59,717 nucleotides of DNA from Terriglobia bacterium (GTDB taxonomy: Bacteria; Acidobacteriota; Terriglobia; Bryobacterales; Bryobacteraceae), in the NCBI GenBank assembly GCA_003175985.1, contig PSRJ01000206.1, positions 1 through 59,717 on the forward strand. Direction: 5' to 3'. This document shows, piece after piece, positions 50,510 to 58,585 of the stretch (position 1 is its first letter; each line of letters begins with the position of its first letter). A model generated the notes under the pieces. It worked only from the letters and a program-made list of their open reading frames with translations, ran no database searches and was not told the DNA's origin. Both the position numbers and the translations under genes were made by a program.

Positions 50510-51878
50510 CTTCACCTCTTCGCATAGCCCGCAGGTCGATTCCCAACGCCTGGCACTTTTTGTACAGGTGGCTGCGCTCGAGGCCCAGCGCCTTGGCCGT
50601 ATCGGTCATCCGATAGCTTTGACGTTTGAGCTCGCCCAGGATCATCTCCCGCTCGAAGGCATCGACGCGGTGAGCGAGCGTGCCTTCGAACCGCAAGAGA
50701 TCGGAACCCCCGCCGGAAGAAGCCGCAGCGGGCAGCGCCATACGCACAGTCTCGGCATCCACGGGGCCATCGGCCAGCAGTAACAGGCGCTCGACCACAT
50801 TGCGCAGCTCCCGCACATTGCCTGGCCAGGAGTAGCGCTCCAGGGCCGCGAGAGCATCGGGAAGAATCGGCTTGGGCTTCCATGCATTCTGCGCGGCGAC
50901 CTGCGCCGCGAAATGCGCCACCAGCGCGGGGATGTCGCCCACGCGCTCGCGCAGCGGCGGCAACATTAGCGGATAGACATAAACGCGATGGTAGAGATCC
51001 TGGCGGAAACTCCCCTTCTTCACCAACTCATCCAGGTTGCGGTGCGTGGCAACGATGACGCGCACATCCACGGGGATCGGGCGGTCCCCGCCGATGCGTT
51101 CCACCTGTCCCTCTTCCAGCACCCGCAGCAGCTTGGCCTGCATGACCAGCGGCATATCGCCGATTTCATCCAGGAAGAGTGAGCCGCGGTTGGCCTGTTC
51201 GAAGCGGCCAATGTGCCGGGTGGTGGCGCCCGTGAACGAGCCCTTCTCATGGCCGAATAATTCCGATTCGATCAGTTCCGAAGGCACCGCGGCGCAATTC
51301 AACGTCACAAAGGGCCCGCCGCGCCGGGAGCTGCCTTCGTGAAGCGCGCGCGCGATCAGCTCTTTGCCGGTTCCGGTTTCCCCCAGGATGCAAACGCGCG
51401 CCTCGCTCGCAGCAACGCGATCCACTTGCGACATTACGCGGCGCATGGCCTCGCCCGTGTGGACGATTTCATGTTTCCCCACGCGCTCGCGCAGCTCGCG
51501 ATTCTCTTGTTCCAGGCGCCGCACCTTCAGGACTTGCTCGACGGTAAGCAACAGCTTGTCTGTGGAAAGCGGTTTTTCGAGAAAATCGACGGCGCCCAGG
51601 CGCGTAGCCCGCACCGCCATTTCGATGTTGGCCTGCCCGGAAATCATCACCACGGGGACATCCACGCCGGCAGCCCGAAGATCTTCGAGTAGCGCAAGGC
51701 CGTCCTTTCCGGGCATCACGACGTCCGACAGCATCATGTCAAAGGCATGCGACTTCAGCAGGTCGAGGGCGCGCGCGGCGGAATCGCACACGGTTACCTC
51801 ATGTCCCGCCAAACGGAACGCCCGTGCCAGCGACGCAAGCGTGTTGGCGTCGTCATCAACCACCAGGAGGTTCGCCAA
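50502..51878 (-). CDS. NtrC-family sigma-54-dependent response regulator
   Basis: 458 residues from a TTG. The receiver domain has Asp52 in MLSDVVMPGKDG and acidic LLVVDDDAN. The AAA+ domain shows Walker A GETGTGKELIARALHEGS, the sigma-54 contact loop GSFTGA (consensus GAFTGA), Walker B and GSLFLDEIGDMPL. The C-terminal Fis-type helix-turn-helix (GELKRQSYRMTDTAKALGLE) completes it. It activates sigma-54 promoters on phosphorylation. No histidine kinase is next to it; the DAC-like protein is its operon partner. It is divergent from a PEP-CTERM gene, and regulators of this kind (PrsR) control PEP-CTERM/exopolysaccharide genes elsewhere. Confidence 0.92.
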   Translation of the reverse strand: MANLLVVDDDANTLASLARAFRLAGHEVTVCDSAARALDLLKSHAFDMMLSDVVMPGKDGLALLEDLRAAGVDVPVVMISGQANIEMAVRATRLGAVDFLEKPLSTDKLLLTVEQVLKVRRLEQENRELRERVGKHEIVHTGEAMRRVMSQVDRVAASEARVCILGETGTGKELIARALHEGSSRRGGPFVTLNCAAVPSELIESELFGHEKGSFTGATTRHIGRFEQANRGSLFLDEIGDMPLVMQAKLLRVLEEGQVERIGGDRPIPVDVRVIVATHRNLDELVKKGSFRQDLYHRVYVYPLMLPPLRERVGDIPALVAHFAAQVAAQNAWKPKPILPDALAALERYSWPGNVRELRNVVERLLLLADGPVDAETVRMALPAAASSGGGSDLLRFEGTLAHRVDAFEREMILGELKRQSYRMTDTAKALGLERSHLYKKCQALGIDLRAMRRGEDA

Positions 51879-51932
51879 ATTTGAGGGTACCGTAAAGCAC
51901 CGATGGGTCTGGCAAATTCACCGGGCGAAAAA

Positions 51933-51946
51933 GGATGAGATCATCC
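51933..51946. promoter_or_regulatory. Palindrome between the NtrC-type regulator and the PEP-CTERM gene
   Basis: GGATGA-GA-TCATCC is an exact dyad of 14 bp, 22 bp before the PEP-CTERM start and 54 bp from the regulator start. It is a plausible operator for the divergent pair. No sigma-54 promoter with the correct GG-N10-GC spacing was found here. Confidence 0.4.
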
Positions 51947-51968
51947 GGATTTGCGGGTTACTAACGGA

Positions 51969-52691
51969 ATGATGAAATCCATAGGGCTTGCGGCCGCCGT
52001 CGCTGTCTTGGGCGCCAATTTACTGACGGCCGATCTGGTGGTCTACGATAATGGTTCGCCGGACCAGACCACCGGTGACGAGATGACGCACCTGATTCAG
52101 AGCGAAGATTTCGTGCTGGGGGCGAATGCGACCATTACGGACGTGATTTTCTGGGCGTTGGATTCTTCGCCCAGCGGATACCAGGGCACCATTACCTGGG
52201 TGATCGCAGCGGATTCGGGCGGCGCTCCAGGCGCAGCATTGGCCTCAGGTTCTACAACGGCAACGGTTACGGGCACAGGCAATACCGTAGTGATTGACGC
52301 GCTGGCCCGGAGTGAAGAGATGGTCAGTTTTTCGATCCCAGCCTTCGCGGCACTCGCCGGAACCAAGTATTGGCTGGAGCTTCACAATGGGCCTGCCGGC
52401 ACCACAGACGATCTGGGTTATTTCTGGGAAACCAGTTCCACCTTTCCGCTCGATGACTTAACTCCCGGACAGGAAATCCTGCTGCCGGGCGGCGATCTGT
52501 GGAGCACCAACGGGAACGAGCACGCGTTTCAGCTTGTGGAAGCGGTGCCGGAGCCGACCGAGTATGTTCTGCTGTTCCCCTTGACCGGGCTGGCGCTCTT
52601 TATGGCGTCGAGACGGAACACCGCATCGGACTCCAGGCCGAAGCAGCCATTAAACGACCCGGCGCCGCGAAGCGATGAACTCCGCGGTTGA
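51969..52691 (+). CDS. PEP-CTERM-sorted secreted protein
   Basis: About 240 residues from ATG at 51969 or 51972. Signal peptide IGLAAAVAVLGANLLTA, then a beta-rich body (VVYDNGSPDQTTGDEMTHLI, DVIFWALDSSPSGYQGTITW, TKYWLELHNGPAGTTDDLGY) like choice-of-anchor domains. Near the end lies the sorting signal VPEPTEYVLLFPLTGLALFM plus basic ASRRN; about 20 extra residues follow. Exosortase would cleave there and move it to the surface, but no exosortase gene is in the window. Confidence 0.85.
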   Translation: MMKSIGLAAAVAVLGANLLTADLVVYDNGSPDQTTGDEMTHLIQSEDFVLGANATITDVIFWALDSSPSGYQGTITWVIAADSGGAPGAALASGSTTATVTGTGNTVVIDALARSEEMVSFSIPAFAALAGTKYWLELHNGPAGTTDDLGYFWETSSTFPLDDLTPGQEILLPGGDLWSTNGNEHAFQLVEAVPEPTEYVLLFPLTGLALFMASRRNTASDSRPKQPLNDPAPRSDELRG

Positions 52692-52718
52692 TCGTATCCT
52701 CAGGTGGCTTCGATGTGA

Positions 52719-52895
52719 ACACTCTGGCCTGGGCGCGTCCTGACCGAGATGTACCGGGACGATTACTGGAGAGCCCACCCTGTGCCAGCGCCGCTTACGG
52801 TCAAGGGCGCTGCCCCCACGTTACACGCTCCGGAAACCCCGGCCGAAGATATCGAAATCGTCGCGAAGCTCAAGGCGCTCGGCTATATCGAATAA
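52719..52895 (+). pseudogene. 3' fragment of a type I phosphodiesterase/sulfatase-like gene
   Basis: The frame reads GRVLTEMYRDDYWRAHPVPA and, after a spacer, EDIEIVAKLKALGYIE then TAA. A GRVLTE segment followed after some 40 residues by a final K/RALGYI tail is the standard C-terminus of alkaline-phosphatase-superfamily enzymes of Acidobacteriota. The rest of the gene (several hundred codons) is missing: upstream an in-frame TGA at 52716 and then the PEP-CTERM gene. It is a leftover of a deletion. A possible ATG at 52749 could still start a 48-residue peptide, but no function is likely. Confidence 0.55.
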
Positions 52896-52948
52896 GCGCG
52901 GAGGCCGGTTTCATGATAAGGTGATTGCGCCGGGTGCGGGCCACGTTT

Positions 52949-53893
52949 ATGGTCGTTCTGGGGATTGACATCGGGGGCGCGCAAATCAAGGCGGGAATGG
53001 TGGATGATCAGGGCGCCATTATCGCCTCGCGCACCATTGCCACACCTCCCGACCTGGACAGTTTCGTTCCCTCCCTCCACGATGCCGTCCGATGGCTTTT
53101 GGAAGCAACAGCGCTGCCTGCCGGAGTGGGGATCGGATGCAAGGGAATCATTAACCCGGACAGCACGCAGGTTGAAGCTCTCACGGGATCATTGCATTAT
53201 CTGGAGGGTTTGCGTCTAAGCGAACTCCTCGGGCTGCCGCGGGATGTGCCGGTATTTGCCGACAACGACGCACGTGTGGCTCTCGCGGGAGAGATGGTGT
53301 GGGGGGCGGCGCAACGGCTTGACAATGTGTTGATGCTCATCCTGGGCATGGGAGTCGGGGGCGCCGCCGTGGTCAACGGCCAAATCCTCCGCGGCCACAC
53401 CGGCGTGGCGGGACACCTGGGTCATCTCACGGTCGAGCCGGAAGGTGCGGTATGTGTCTGCGGCAATCGCGGCTGTCTGGAAACCGTGTTCTCGGCCCGC
53501 GCCATCGAAGGAGAGGCTTGGGCAGCCGTGCACCGCGGATGTGCCTCCACGCTGACTCGCCTGTTTCGCGAGCAACCGCAATTGGCCACATGCCGCACCG
53601 TCTTTCAGGCCGCCAGCGAAGGGGATGATTTAGCCGCGGCCATCATCTCGAAAGCCACCCGCCGGCTCGGCGCGGCCCTGGCAGGTCTGCTTCACATCTT
53701 CGACCCTGAGCTGGTTATACTCGGCGGTCAAGTCGCCGATGCTGGCGCTGATCTGCTGATCCCTCTTCAGGAGGAAGTCTGGAGCCGGTCCCGCGGGCTG
53801 CTTGGACGGGATGTTCCCTTGGTCGAACAACAGGTAGCGGACAAATCGGGAATTGTGGGCGCCGCCGGCCTCGTCATGGCGCCCCGTTCGTAA
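52949..53893 (+). CDS. ROK-family sugar kinase (glucokinase-like)
   Basis: About 314 residues from ATG at 52949; other starts at 52934 (GTG) and 52925 (TTG) would add 5-8 residues. ATP-binding LGIDIGGAQIKAGMVDDQG, catalytic Asp in PVFADNDARVALAGEMVWG, glycine loop LILGMGVGGAAVVNGQILRG, and the ROK zinc motif HLTVEPEGAVCVCGNRGCLE are present. It phosphorylates glucose or a related sugar with ATP in the cytoplasm. ROK proteins with an N-terminal helix-turn-helix are repressors; this one has none, so it is an enzyme. Confidence 0.9.
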   Translation: MVVLGIDIGGAQIKAGMVDDQGAIIASRTIATPPDLDSFVPSLHDAVRWLLEATALPAGVGIGCKGIINPDSTQVEALTGSLHYLEGLRLSELLGLPRDVPVFADNDARVALAGEMVWGAAQRLDNVLMLILGMGVGGAAVVNGQILRGHTGVAGHLGHLTVEPEGAVCVCGNRGCLETVFSARAIEGEAWAAVHRGCASTLTRLFREQPQLATCRTVFQAASEGDDLAAAIISKATRRLGAALAGLLHIFDPELVILGGQVADAGADLLIPLQEEVWSRSRGLLGRDVPLVEQQVADKSGIVGAAGLVMAPRS

Positions 53894-54011
53894 GTCTGAG
53901 AACCTCCGCAATCATTAATTTTGAATTAACCGGCCTTGGCACGATCTTCTTGGGGCCGAAAATTGCTCTGTAGAAGGTCCCGGGAATCGCTCGGGAGAAG
54001 GAAAAAGGCTG

Positions 54012-54287
54012 ATGAGAACCGTGAATTTGTTGAAAGTTTTCGTGCTGAGCGGGGCACTTGTATTGCCCTTAGGCTTGGCGGCTCAGGAGCGGACTCCGGA
54101 TCAAAAAGAGGATCGGAGAGAAGTTCGCAAGGACCGCCGTCAAGTTCGCAAGGATCGCAAAGACGTAAAGCAGGCGCCGGTGGGCGAAAAAGCTACGGAG
54201 CGCAAAGAGACCCGCGAAGACCGCAAGGACACGCGGTCCGATCGGCAGGATTTACGTGAGGACCGCCGGGAAGCGCCAAAACGATAG
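54012..54287 (+). CDS. Small exported highly charged Arg/Asp/Lys-rich protein, copy 1
   Basis: 91 residues: signal peptide (LLKVFVLSGALVLPLGLAAQ), then a repeat-like run of basic-acidic heptads (DRREVRKDRRQVRKDRKDVK, ETREDRKDTRSDRQDLREDR). It should be a periplasmic or secreted disordered or coiled protein; no activity is known. A leader with AAAATTGCT, a short hairpin (53978-53996) and a GAAGGAAAAAGG ribosome site precedes it. The gene 139 bp downstream is a paralogue with a similar leader. Confidence 0.8.
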   Translation: MRTVNLLKVFVLSGALVLPLGLAAQERTPDQKEDRREVRKDRRQVRKDRKDVKQAPVGEKATERKETREDRKDTRSDRQDLREDRREAPKR

Positions 54288-54426
54288 CCGCGGCATTGTA
54301 CGAGCAGTTACAAACGAGTTAATCCCAAAGTAAAGGTTCTAGCATTTGGGAAGTAATTGTCCGGCGCGCGGCAAATTGCTTGCAGGGAACCAAGATGCCC
54401 GGCAGGGCGAAAGGAAGGAAAGGCCT

Positions 54427-54687
54427 ATGAAACGTTTGATCTACGGTTTTGTACTCTCGGGCGCGTTGTTGCTGCCTCTCGCATTGCCCGCGCCGAATAT
54501 GGCTCAGAACCGTGCAGCCGTCCGGCAGGGCCGGCAACAAGTGCGCACGGATCGCCAAGCCGCGGTCAATGCGCCGGTGGGCTCCAAATTCACTGACCGG
54601 CAGGCTGCCCGGCAGGAGCGGCAGACAATTCGTCCCGAGCGCCGCGACCTGCGGCAGGATCGGCGCGCGATGATCCGGCGCCGCTAG
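54427..54687 (+). CDS. Small exported Arg/Gln/Asp-rich protein, copy 2
   Basis: 86 residues from ATG at 54427, which follows a GGAAGGAAAGG ribosome site. The signal peptide (LIYGFVLSGALLLPLALPAP) matches that of the upstream paralogue, and the shared NAPVGSKFTDRQAA / QAPVGEKATERKE block confirms common descent. The mature part is RAAVRQGRQQVRTDRQAA and RPERRDLRQDRRAMIRRR. It ends 4 bp into the convergent glycosylase gene. Role unknown; such proteins may coat or condense surface polymers. Confidence 0.8.
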   Translation: MKRLIYGFVLSGALLLPLALPAPNMAQNRAAVRQGRQQVRTDRQAAVNAPVGSKFTDRQAARQERQTIRPERRDLRQDRRAMIRRR

Positions 54688-55577
54688 CGCTTCTTTAGTT
54701 CTTCCAACTCCTCGAGCGTCCGCGGCCAATCTTCGCGCAAGAGCCGTGAGAGCGCACGGTCGGCCAGGAGTCTCCCGCCCGTCTGGCAAGCGGCACAGTA
54801 GTTTGTCTCATTCGAGGCGTAGCGTATACGCTGAATCTTAGCTCCGCAGCGTGGGCAGGGCTGGCCGTAGCGGCCATGCACTGCCATGCCGGAGCGAAAG
54901 GCAGTCACCTTTTCAGGGAATCTGCCGCGCGCTTCCACGCGCAGCCGCTCAACCCACTCGTTAAGCACTTCGCGTGTGGCGCGATATAAACGCTGCACCT
55001 CCGAGTCATCCAGACGCTGGGTCATGGCAAGCGGTGACAGCTGCGCGCGATGCAGGATCTCATCCGAATAAGCATTCCCGATTCCGCTAAACATCCGCGG
55101 ATCCGTCAGGGCTCGTTTGAGTGTGTGGTTCGACGATCGTAGTGCGCGTGCGAACGCCTCCGGGCTCGCTTCCAACGGCTCGACGCCTCCCGCGCCGGAG
55201 AGCCCCTCCTCTCCCGCGAATACCTGGAGCGAAGCGCGATGTTGCGTCCCGGCCTCGGTGAGGACCAGGGTACCCGCATCGAATTCGAACAGCGCCAGAG
55301 CGTTCTTGCCCATTGTCTTGCTCCCGGCAGCTTTCCAATGCAGCCGGCCCGCAATCATGAGGTGCAAGGCCAGCCAGAGATTCCCTTCGAATCCCAATAC
55401 GATCCGTTTTCCCAGCCGCCGGACTTCCCGCACAGTCTTGCCGTACAAGGCTTCAATCGGCGGCGCAGTGGTCCGTAGGAGGAACGGCCCCCGGATTAGA
55501 ATCCGCTCCAGCTTGCGGCCGGCGATGCGTTCGCGCAACGCTTCGACGTAGACGGTGACGTCCGGGAGCTCCGGCAT
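54684..55577 (-). CDS. Fpg/Nei-family DNA glycosylase
   Basis: 297 residues. The catalytic N-terminus MPELPDVTVYVEAL (Pro1/Glu2 after Met removal) is intact, the helix-two-turn-helix block lies in SNHTLKRALTDPRMFSGIGN and AYSDEILHRAQLSPL, and the zinc finger is CPRCG...YCAAC in the last third. It excises oxidised bases and nicks DNA. The C-terminus has an unusual tail (WPRTLEELEELKKR). It follows the cytochrome gene by 6 nt and so is the last gene of that operon. Assignment to mutM or nei is not made. Confidence 0.88.
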   Translation of the reverse strand: MPELPDVTVYVEALRERIAGRKLERILIRGPFLLRTTAPPIEALYGKTVREVRRLGKRIVLGFEGNLWLALHLMIAGRLHWKAAGSKTMGKNALALFEFDAGTLVLTEAGTQHRASLQVFAGEEGLSGAGGVEPLEASPEAFARALRSSNHTLKRALTDPRMFSGIGNAYSDEILHRAQLSPLAMTQRLDDSEVQRLYRATREVLNEWVERLRVEARGRFPEKVTAFRSGMAVHGRYGQPCPRCGAKIQRIRYASNETNYCAACQTGGRLLADRALSRLLREDWPRTLEELEELKKR

Positions 55578-55583
55578 CCGTGG

Positions 55584-55940
55584 CTATTGGCTCTTCAACT
55601 GATTCAACAGCGGAATATCCTTGGCAGGTTTCGGCGCGGCCATGCTTTTGAGGTACGCCCAGATATCGGTAAGCTCCTGGTCGGTGGCCACCTTCTCACT
55701 GAATGCGGGCATAGCGCCGGCGGGCCGCCGCACGTAGCGGATCAGGCCCTGGGCATTGAGTGCCGTCGCGGCGATGCGCGCTCCATCGCGGCCGCCCTGC
55801 CCGGCATATCCATGGCATTGCCAGCAGCCGTCGCGCAAAAACAGGCGCTTGCCATTCTCCGCGTTTCCAGCCGGCGTTTGCGCCGAAGCCATCCCCACCA
55901 GGATCGCAGCGGCTGTAAGAAGCCAAAACGAACGTTTCAT
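55584..55940 (-). CDS. Small c-type cytochrome
   Basis: 118 residues. Signal peptide SFWLLTAAAILVGMASAQ, heme motif CWQCHGYAGQGG, distal Met in RPAGAMPAFSEKV, and a helical end WAYLKSMAAPKPA. It is a class I, single-heme periplasmic electron carrier. An AGGAAT ribosome site precedes it. It is 9 nt behind the Tat-exported ThDP enzyme, suggesting it takes electrons from that enzyme or its product. Confidence 0.88.
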   Translation of the reverse strand: MKRSFWLLTAAAILVGMASAQTPAGNAENGKRLFLRDGCWQCHGYAGQGGRDGARIAATALNAQGLIRYVRRPAGAMPAFSEKVATDQELTDIWAYLKSMAAPKPAKDIPLLNQLKSQ

Positions 55941-55949
55941 CGGTAATTC

Positions 55950-57890
55950 CTATCGCGGCTGAGTGACCACATCGATCAGAGCCGGCTCGCCCTTCTTTAC
56001 CACCTCCAGGGCGGCTTTAATGGCCGGTCCAAGATCGTTCGGATTCTCGATCGGCCCCGCGCTATAGACACCATACGCTTTCGCCATCGTTGCGTAGTTG
56101 ATGTTGGGATCCTTGATGGCCGTGCCGATATGAGCGTTCTCTATGCCACGCTGGGCCCGCGCCGCCATATCCTCCAGGAACATCTGTTCCTGGTGGTAGG
56201 CGCGGTTGTTGTGCATGATGCTGAGCAGCGGAATGCGGTGGTGGGCCGCAGTCCACAGTACGCCGGGGGCATAATTGAGATCGCCATCGCATTGTATGTT
56301 CACGCTGATGCGCCCGTGCTTCTTGTTGGCGAGCGCCGCGCCCACGGCGGCCGGAGCACCATAGCCGATCCCATAGGCCCCGTGTCCGCCGATGAAGTGA
56401 TACGGTTTATCGAACTGCCATAGACGTTGCGGCCACCAGCTCACGAAGGTCAGGTCAGACACCAGCGACCAGTCCTCGTGTTGAATCTGGTTCCAGATTT
56501 CGGCGGCCATTCGCGCCGTGGTGACGGGGCTGGCGTCCCATCCCGCAGCCGCCATTTCGATGTCCTGCTCGCGGTTCTTCCGATGCTGGTCCGCCAACTT
56601 CTTGCCGCGCTCCTCGATGGCGCGCTTGCGATCCGCGGTGATCAGTTTCTTGCAGGCTTCGATCAGAGACGGCAGGGTGGCTTCGGCATCGGCTGCCAAG
56701 GCCATATCGACATCTGCGTAGCGCCCGAAGTCCTGATAATTGCTGCGGCTGAAAAGATCGCCCGCGCTAATGGTGATCAGCTTCGTGCCGGGCTTGACCA
56801 GAGAGCGCGTTTCCATGCCCATCCGGTTGATCGGAGTCTGGCCATGCGTTACGTACCAGAAATCGGGCACCTCCAGGCCCATGATTACATCGGCGGTGCC
56901 CACGTTCCCGCTGTTGTACAGGGGATGGCGCGTCGGGAAATTCATCCGGAACCGCCGGTCCTGAACCGGCGCCTGTAATGTCTCAGCCAATTCCACCAGC
57001 AGCTTGATCCCGTTCGGCGTGCGCGCCACGCGCCCGGCAATGATCACGGGATTTTCAGCAGCTACCAGCATCCTGGCGGCTTCGGCGACCGCGGCCGGAT
57101 CTCCGGCGGGCGGCGAGGGCACTACCAGTTTCGGGATGCGCAGCGTGCGCCGATCCTCGGCGGACATCGGCTCTTCCTGCAATTGCCCGTTCGCGCAGAT
57201 CACCACCGGCTCCATCGGCGGCGTCATCATGATCTTGTAGGCGCGTACGGCCGATTCGGCGAAATGGCCGAGCGAAACCGGCGAGTCGTCCCACTTGGTG
57301 TAATCCCGAACCATGGAAGCCGCATCCTGCACGCTGTGGGTCCACTCCACATCGCTGCGGCGAAAGGCGATTTCCTGCTCGTTGCCCAGAATCAAATAGA
57401 CCGGAACGCGATCGGCGTAGGCATTGTATATCGCCATCGACGCATGCTGGAGCCCTACCGTGCCGTGCGCCATGCATAGGATCGGCTTGCCTTCGATTTT
57501 GTAGTAACCGTGCGCCATCGCGATGGAGGACTCTTCGTGACAGCAGGTAATCCACTCCGGACTCTTATTGCCGCCATAGTTGATGAACGATTCCTGGAGC
57601 CCGCGGAAACTGGAACCCGGATTGGCGAATATGTACTCGAAGTTCAACGTCTTCAGCACGTCGACCATGAAATCGGCCCCGGGGCGGTCGGTGGTGTAGA
57701 CATCCACTCGGGCGGGCGGTGTTCCTGTTTCAAACGCGACTTGGGTCGCGGAGGGCAATGGTGCAGCGGGCCGTTGTGCCTGCGCCTGCTGTCCTTTGGC
57801 GATCGGAGGCTTTGCCACGAGCGCCGCCGCTCCCGCAGCCGCTCCTTTCAAAAAGCCACGACGTCCAACAGAACTCTTCGATTTCGCCAT
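55950..57890 (-). CDS. Tat-exported thiamine-diphosphate-dependent enzyme
   Basis: 646 residues. The Tat signal is VGRRGFLKGAAAGAAALVAK. The N-terminal Pyr domain has the catalytic Glu (CCHEESSIAMAHGYYKIEGK), a central domain follows, and the PP domain holds the ThDP motif CDGDLNYAPGVLWTAAHH with a final NN (IMHNN), where the first Gly of GDG is Cys. It resembles acetolactate synthase or benzoylformate decarboxylase. Export of such an enzyme is unusual, and the substrate is unknown; a periplasmic 2-oxoacid decarboxylase or oxidase feeding the downstream cytochrome is possible. GGAGGAGG precedes the ATG. Confidence 0.85.
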   Translation of the reverse strand: MAKSKSSVGRRGFLKGAAAGAAALVAKPPIAKGQQAQAQRPAAPLPSATQVAFETGTPPARVDVYTTDRPGADFMVDVLKTLNFEYIFANPGSSFRGLQESFINYGGNKSPEWITCCHEESSIAMAHGYYKIEGKPILCMAHGTVGLQHASMAIYNAYADRVPVYLILGNEQEIAFRRSDVEWTHSVQDAASMVRDYTKWDDSPVSLGHFAESAVRAYKIMMTPPMEPVVICANGQLQEEPMSAEDRRTLRIPKLVVPSPPAGDPAAVAEAARMLVAAENPVIIAGRVARTPNGIKLLVELAETLQAPVQDRRFRMNFPTRHPLYNSGNVGTADVIMGLEVPDFWYVTHGQTPINRMGMETRSLVKPGTKLITISAGDLFSRSNYQDFGRYADVDMALAADAEATLPSLIEACKKLITADRKRAIEERGKKLADQHRKNREQDIEMAAAGWDASPVTTARMAAEIWNQIQHEDWSLVSDLTFVSWWPQRLWQFDKPYHFIGGHGAYGIGYGAPAAVGAALANKKHGRISVNIQCDGDLNYAPGVLWTAAHHRIPLLSIMHNNRAYHQEQMFLEDMAARAQRGIENAHIGTAIKDPNINYATMAKAYGVYSAGPIENPNDLGPAIKAALEVVKKGEPALIDVVTQPR

Positions 57891-57994
57891 TTGCTTGGCC
57901 CTCCTCCGTGCGCGGATACACGGCTCCAGACAATTCTACTACTAAGGGCGTAGAGCATCGATTTAGAGGTTGCGCTTGGCGAGGCTGCCCGCTT

Positions 57995-58585
57995 CTAACC
58001 GCGCGGCCGAGCGGGGCCCTCGGCATGGCAGAGAACGCAAGCGGCGCGCAGGTCCTGTGACGCAGCGGCAAGAGCATAGGTCTGCCCCTGCATCGCCCAG
58101 GAGGACAGGGCGGCGCCCGCATAGACCACACTCTGCATCGAATGATGCGGCGGCGCGGCGCCGCCGGGCGCGACGATGAGCCTTGCTTCATGGTTCCCGA
58201 TTCGATAAGAGACGCAGGCCAGACCGCGGATGAGGCTCACCCCGGCCAACTCCGCCGAATGCTGGGCCGGTAAGGGGACGTCGAATCCGGCGTTCGCCTT
58301 GATCCAGGCGCGGATCTCCACCGGGTCCGCGGAGCGGAAATCGACTTGCCCGTTCGTGAGCTGGCTAGCCGCCACCCCGGCTATGTAGGACGTTGTATCG
58401 GAACGGAGATTGAAGCAGAAGATCGCAATGGCCGCCGCCAGCACGGCGGCAAATGCCCACAATTGCCAGCGTAGTGGCTCCCCCGGTTGTGCACACGCAG
58501 GGCTTTGAATCCGGCCCCACAAATCCTCCGGAGCAGCCACTGGCGCCAGCGAGCGGCACAGCTCGGCATCAATACCTTTGACCAC
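57995..58585 (-). CDS. Membrane anti-sigma-factor-like protein with C-terminal CxxCH motif
   Basis: 196 residues from a GTG that lies inside the 3' end of the sigma gene (17-nt overlap). A short N-terminal cytoplasmic part, one membrane helix (residues about 41-60, QLWAFAAVLAAAIAIFCFNL), and a periplasmic part with the segment DPVEIRAWIKANAGFDVPLP and a positively placed HHSMQSVVYAGAAL, as in many anti-sigma factors. The last residues hold C183-V-L-C-H187, a c-type heme-binding motif. No zinc HxxxCxxC motif is seen at the front. It probably holds the adjacent sigma factor at the membrane and may sense heme or redox state. Confidence 0.65.
   Translation of the reverse strand: MVKGIDAELCRSLAPVAAPEDLWGRIQSPACAQPGEPLRWQLWAFAAVLAAAIAIFCFNLRSDTTSYIAGVAASQLTNGQVDFRSADPVEIRAWIKANAGFDVPLPAQHSAELAGVSLIRGLACVSYRIGNHEARLIVAPGGAAPPHHSMQSVVYAGAALSSWAMQGQTYALAAASQDLRAACVLCHAEGPARPRG

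Noticed and set aside
53915..53929. AT-rich dyad TTAATT-TTG-AATTAA after the ROK gene.
   Set aside because: Short and A/T only; no T-run for a terminator and no known operator match. It may be chance in an AT-rich gap.
53937..53952. TGGCACG resembling a sigma-54 -24 element upstream of the charged-protein genes.
   Set aside because: The -12 TTGC is absent at the required distance (TCTT found); spacing is strict for sigma-54.
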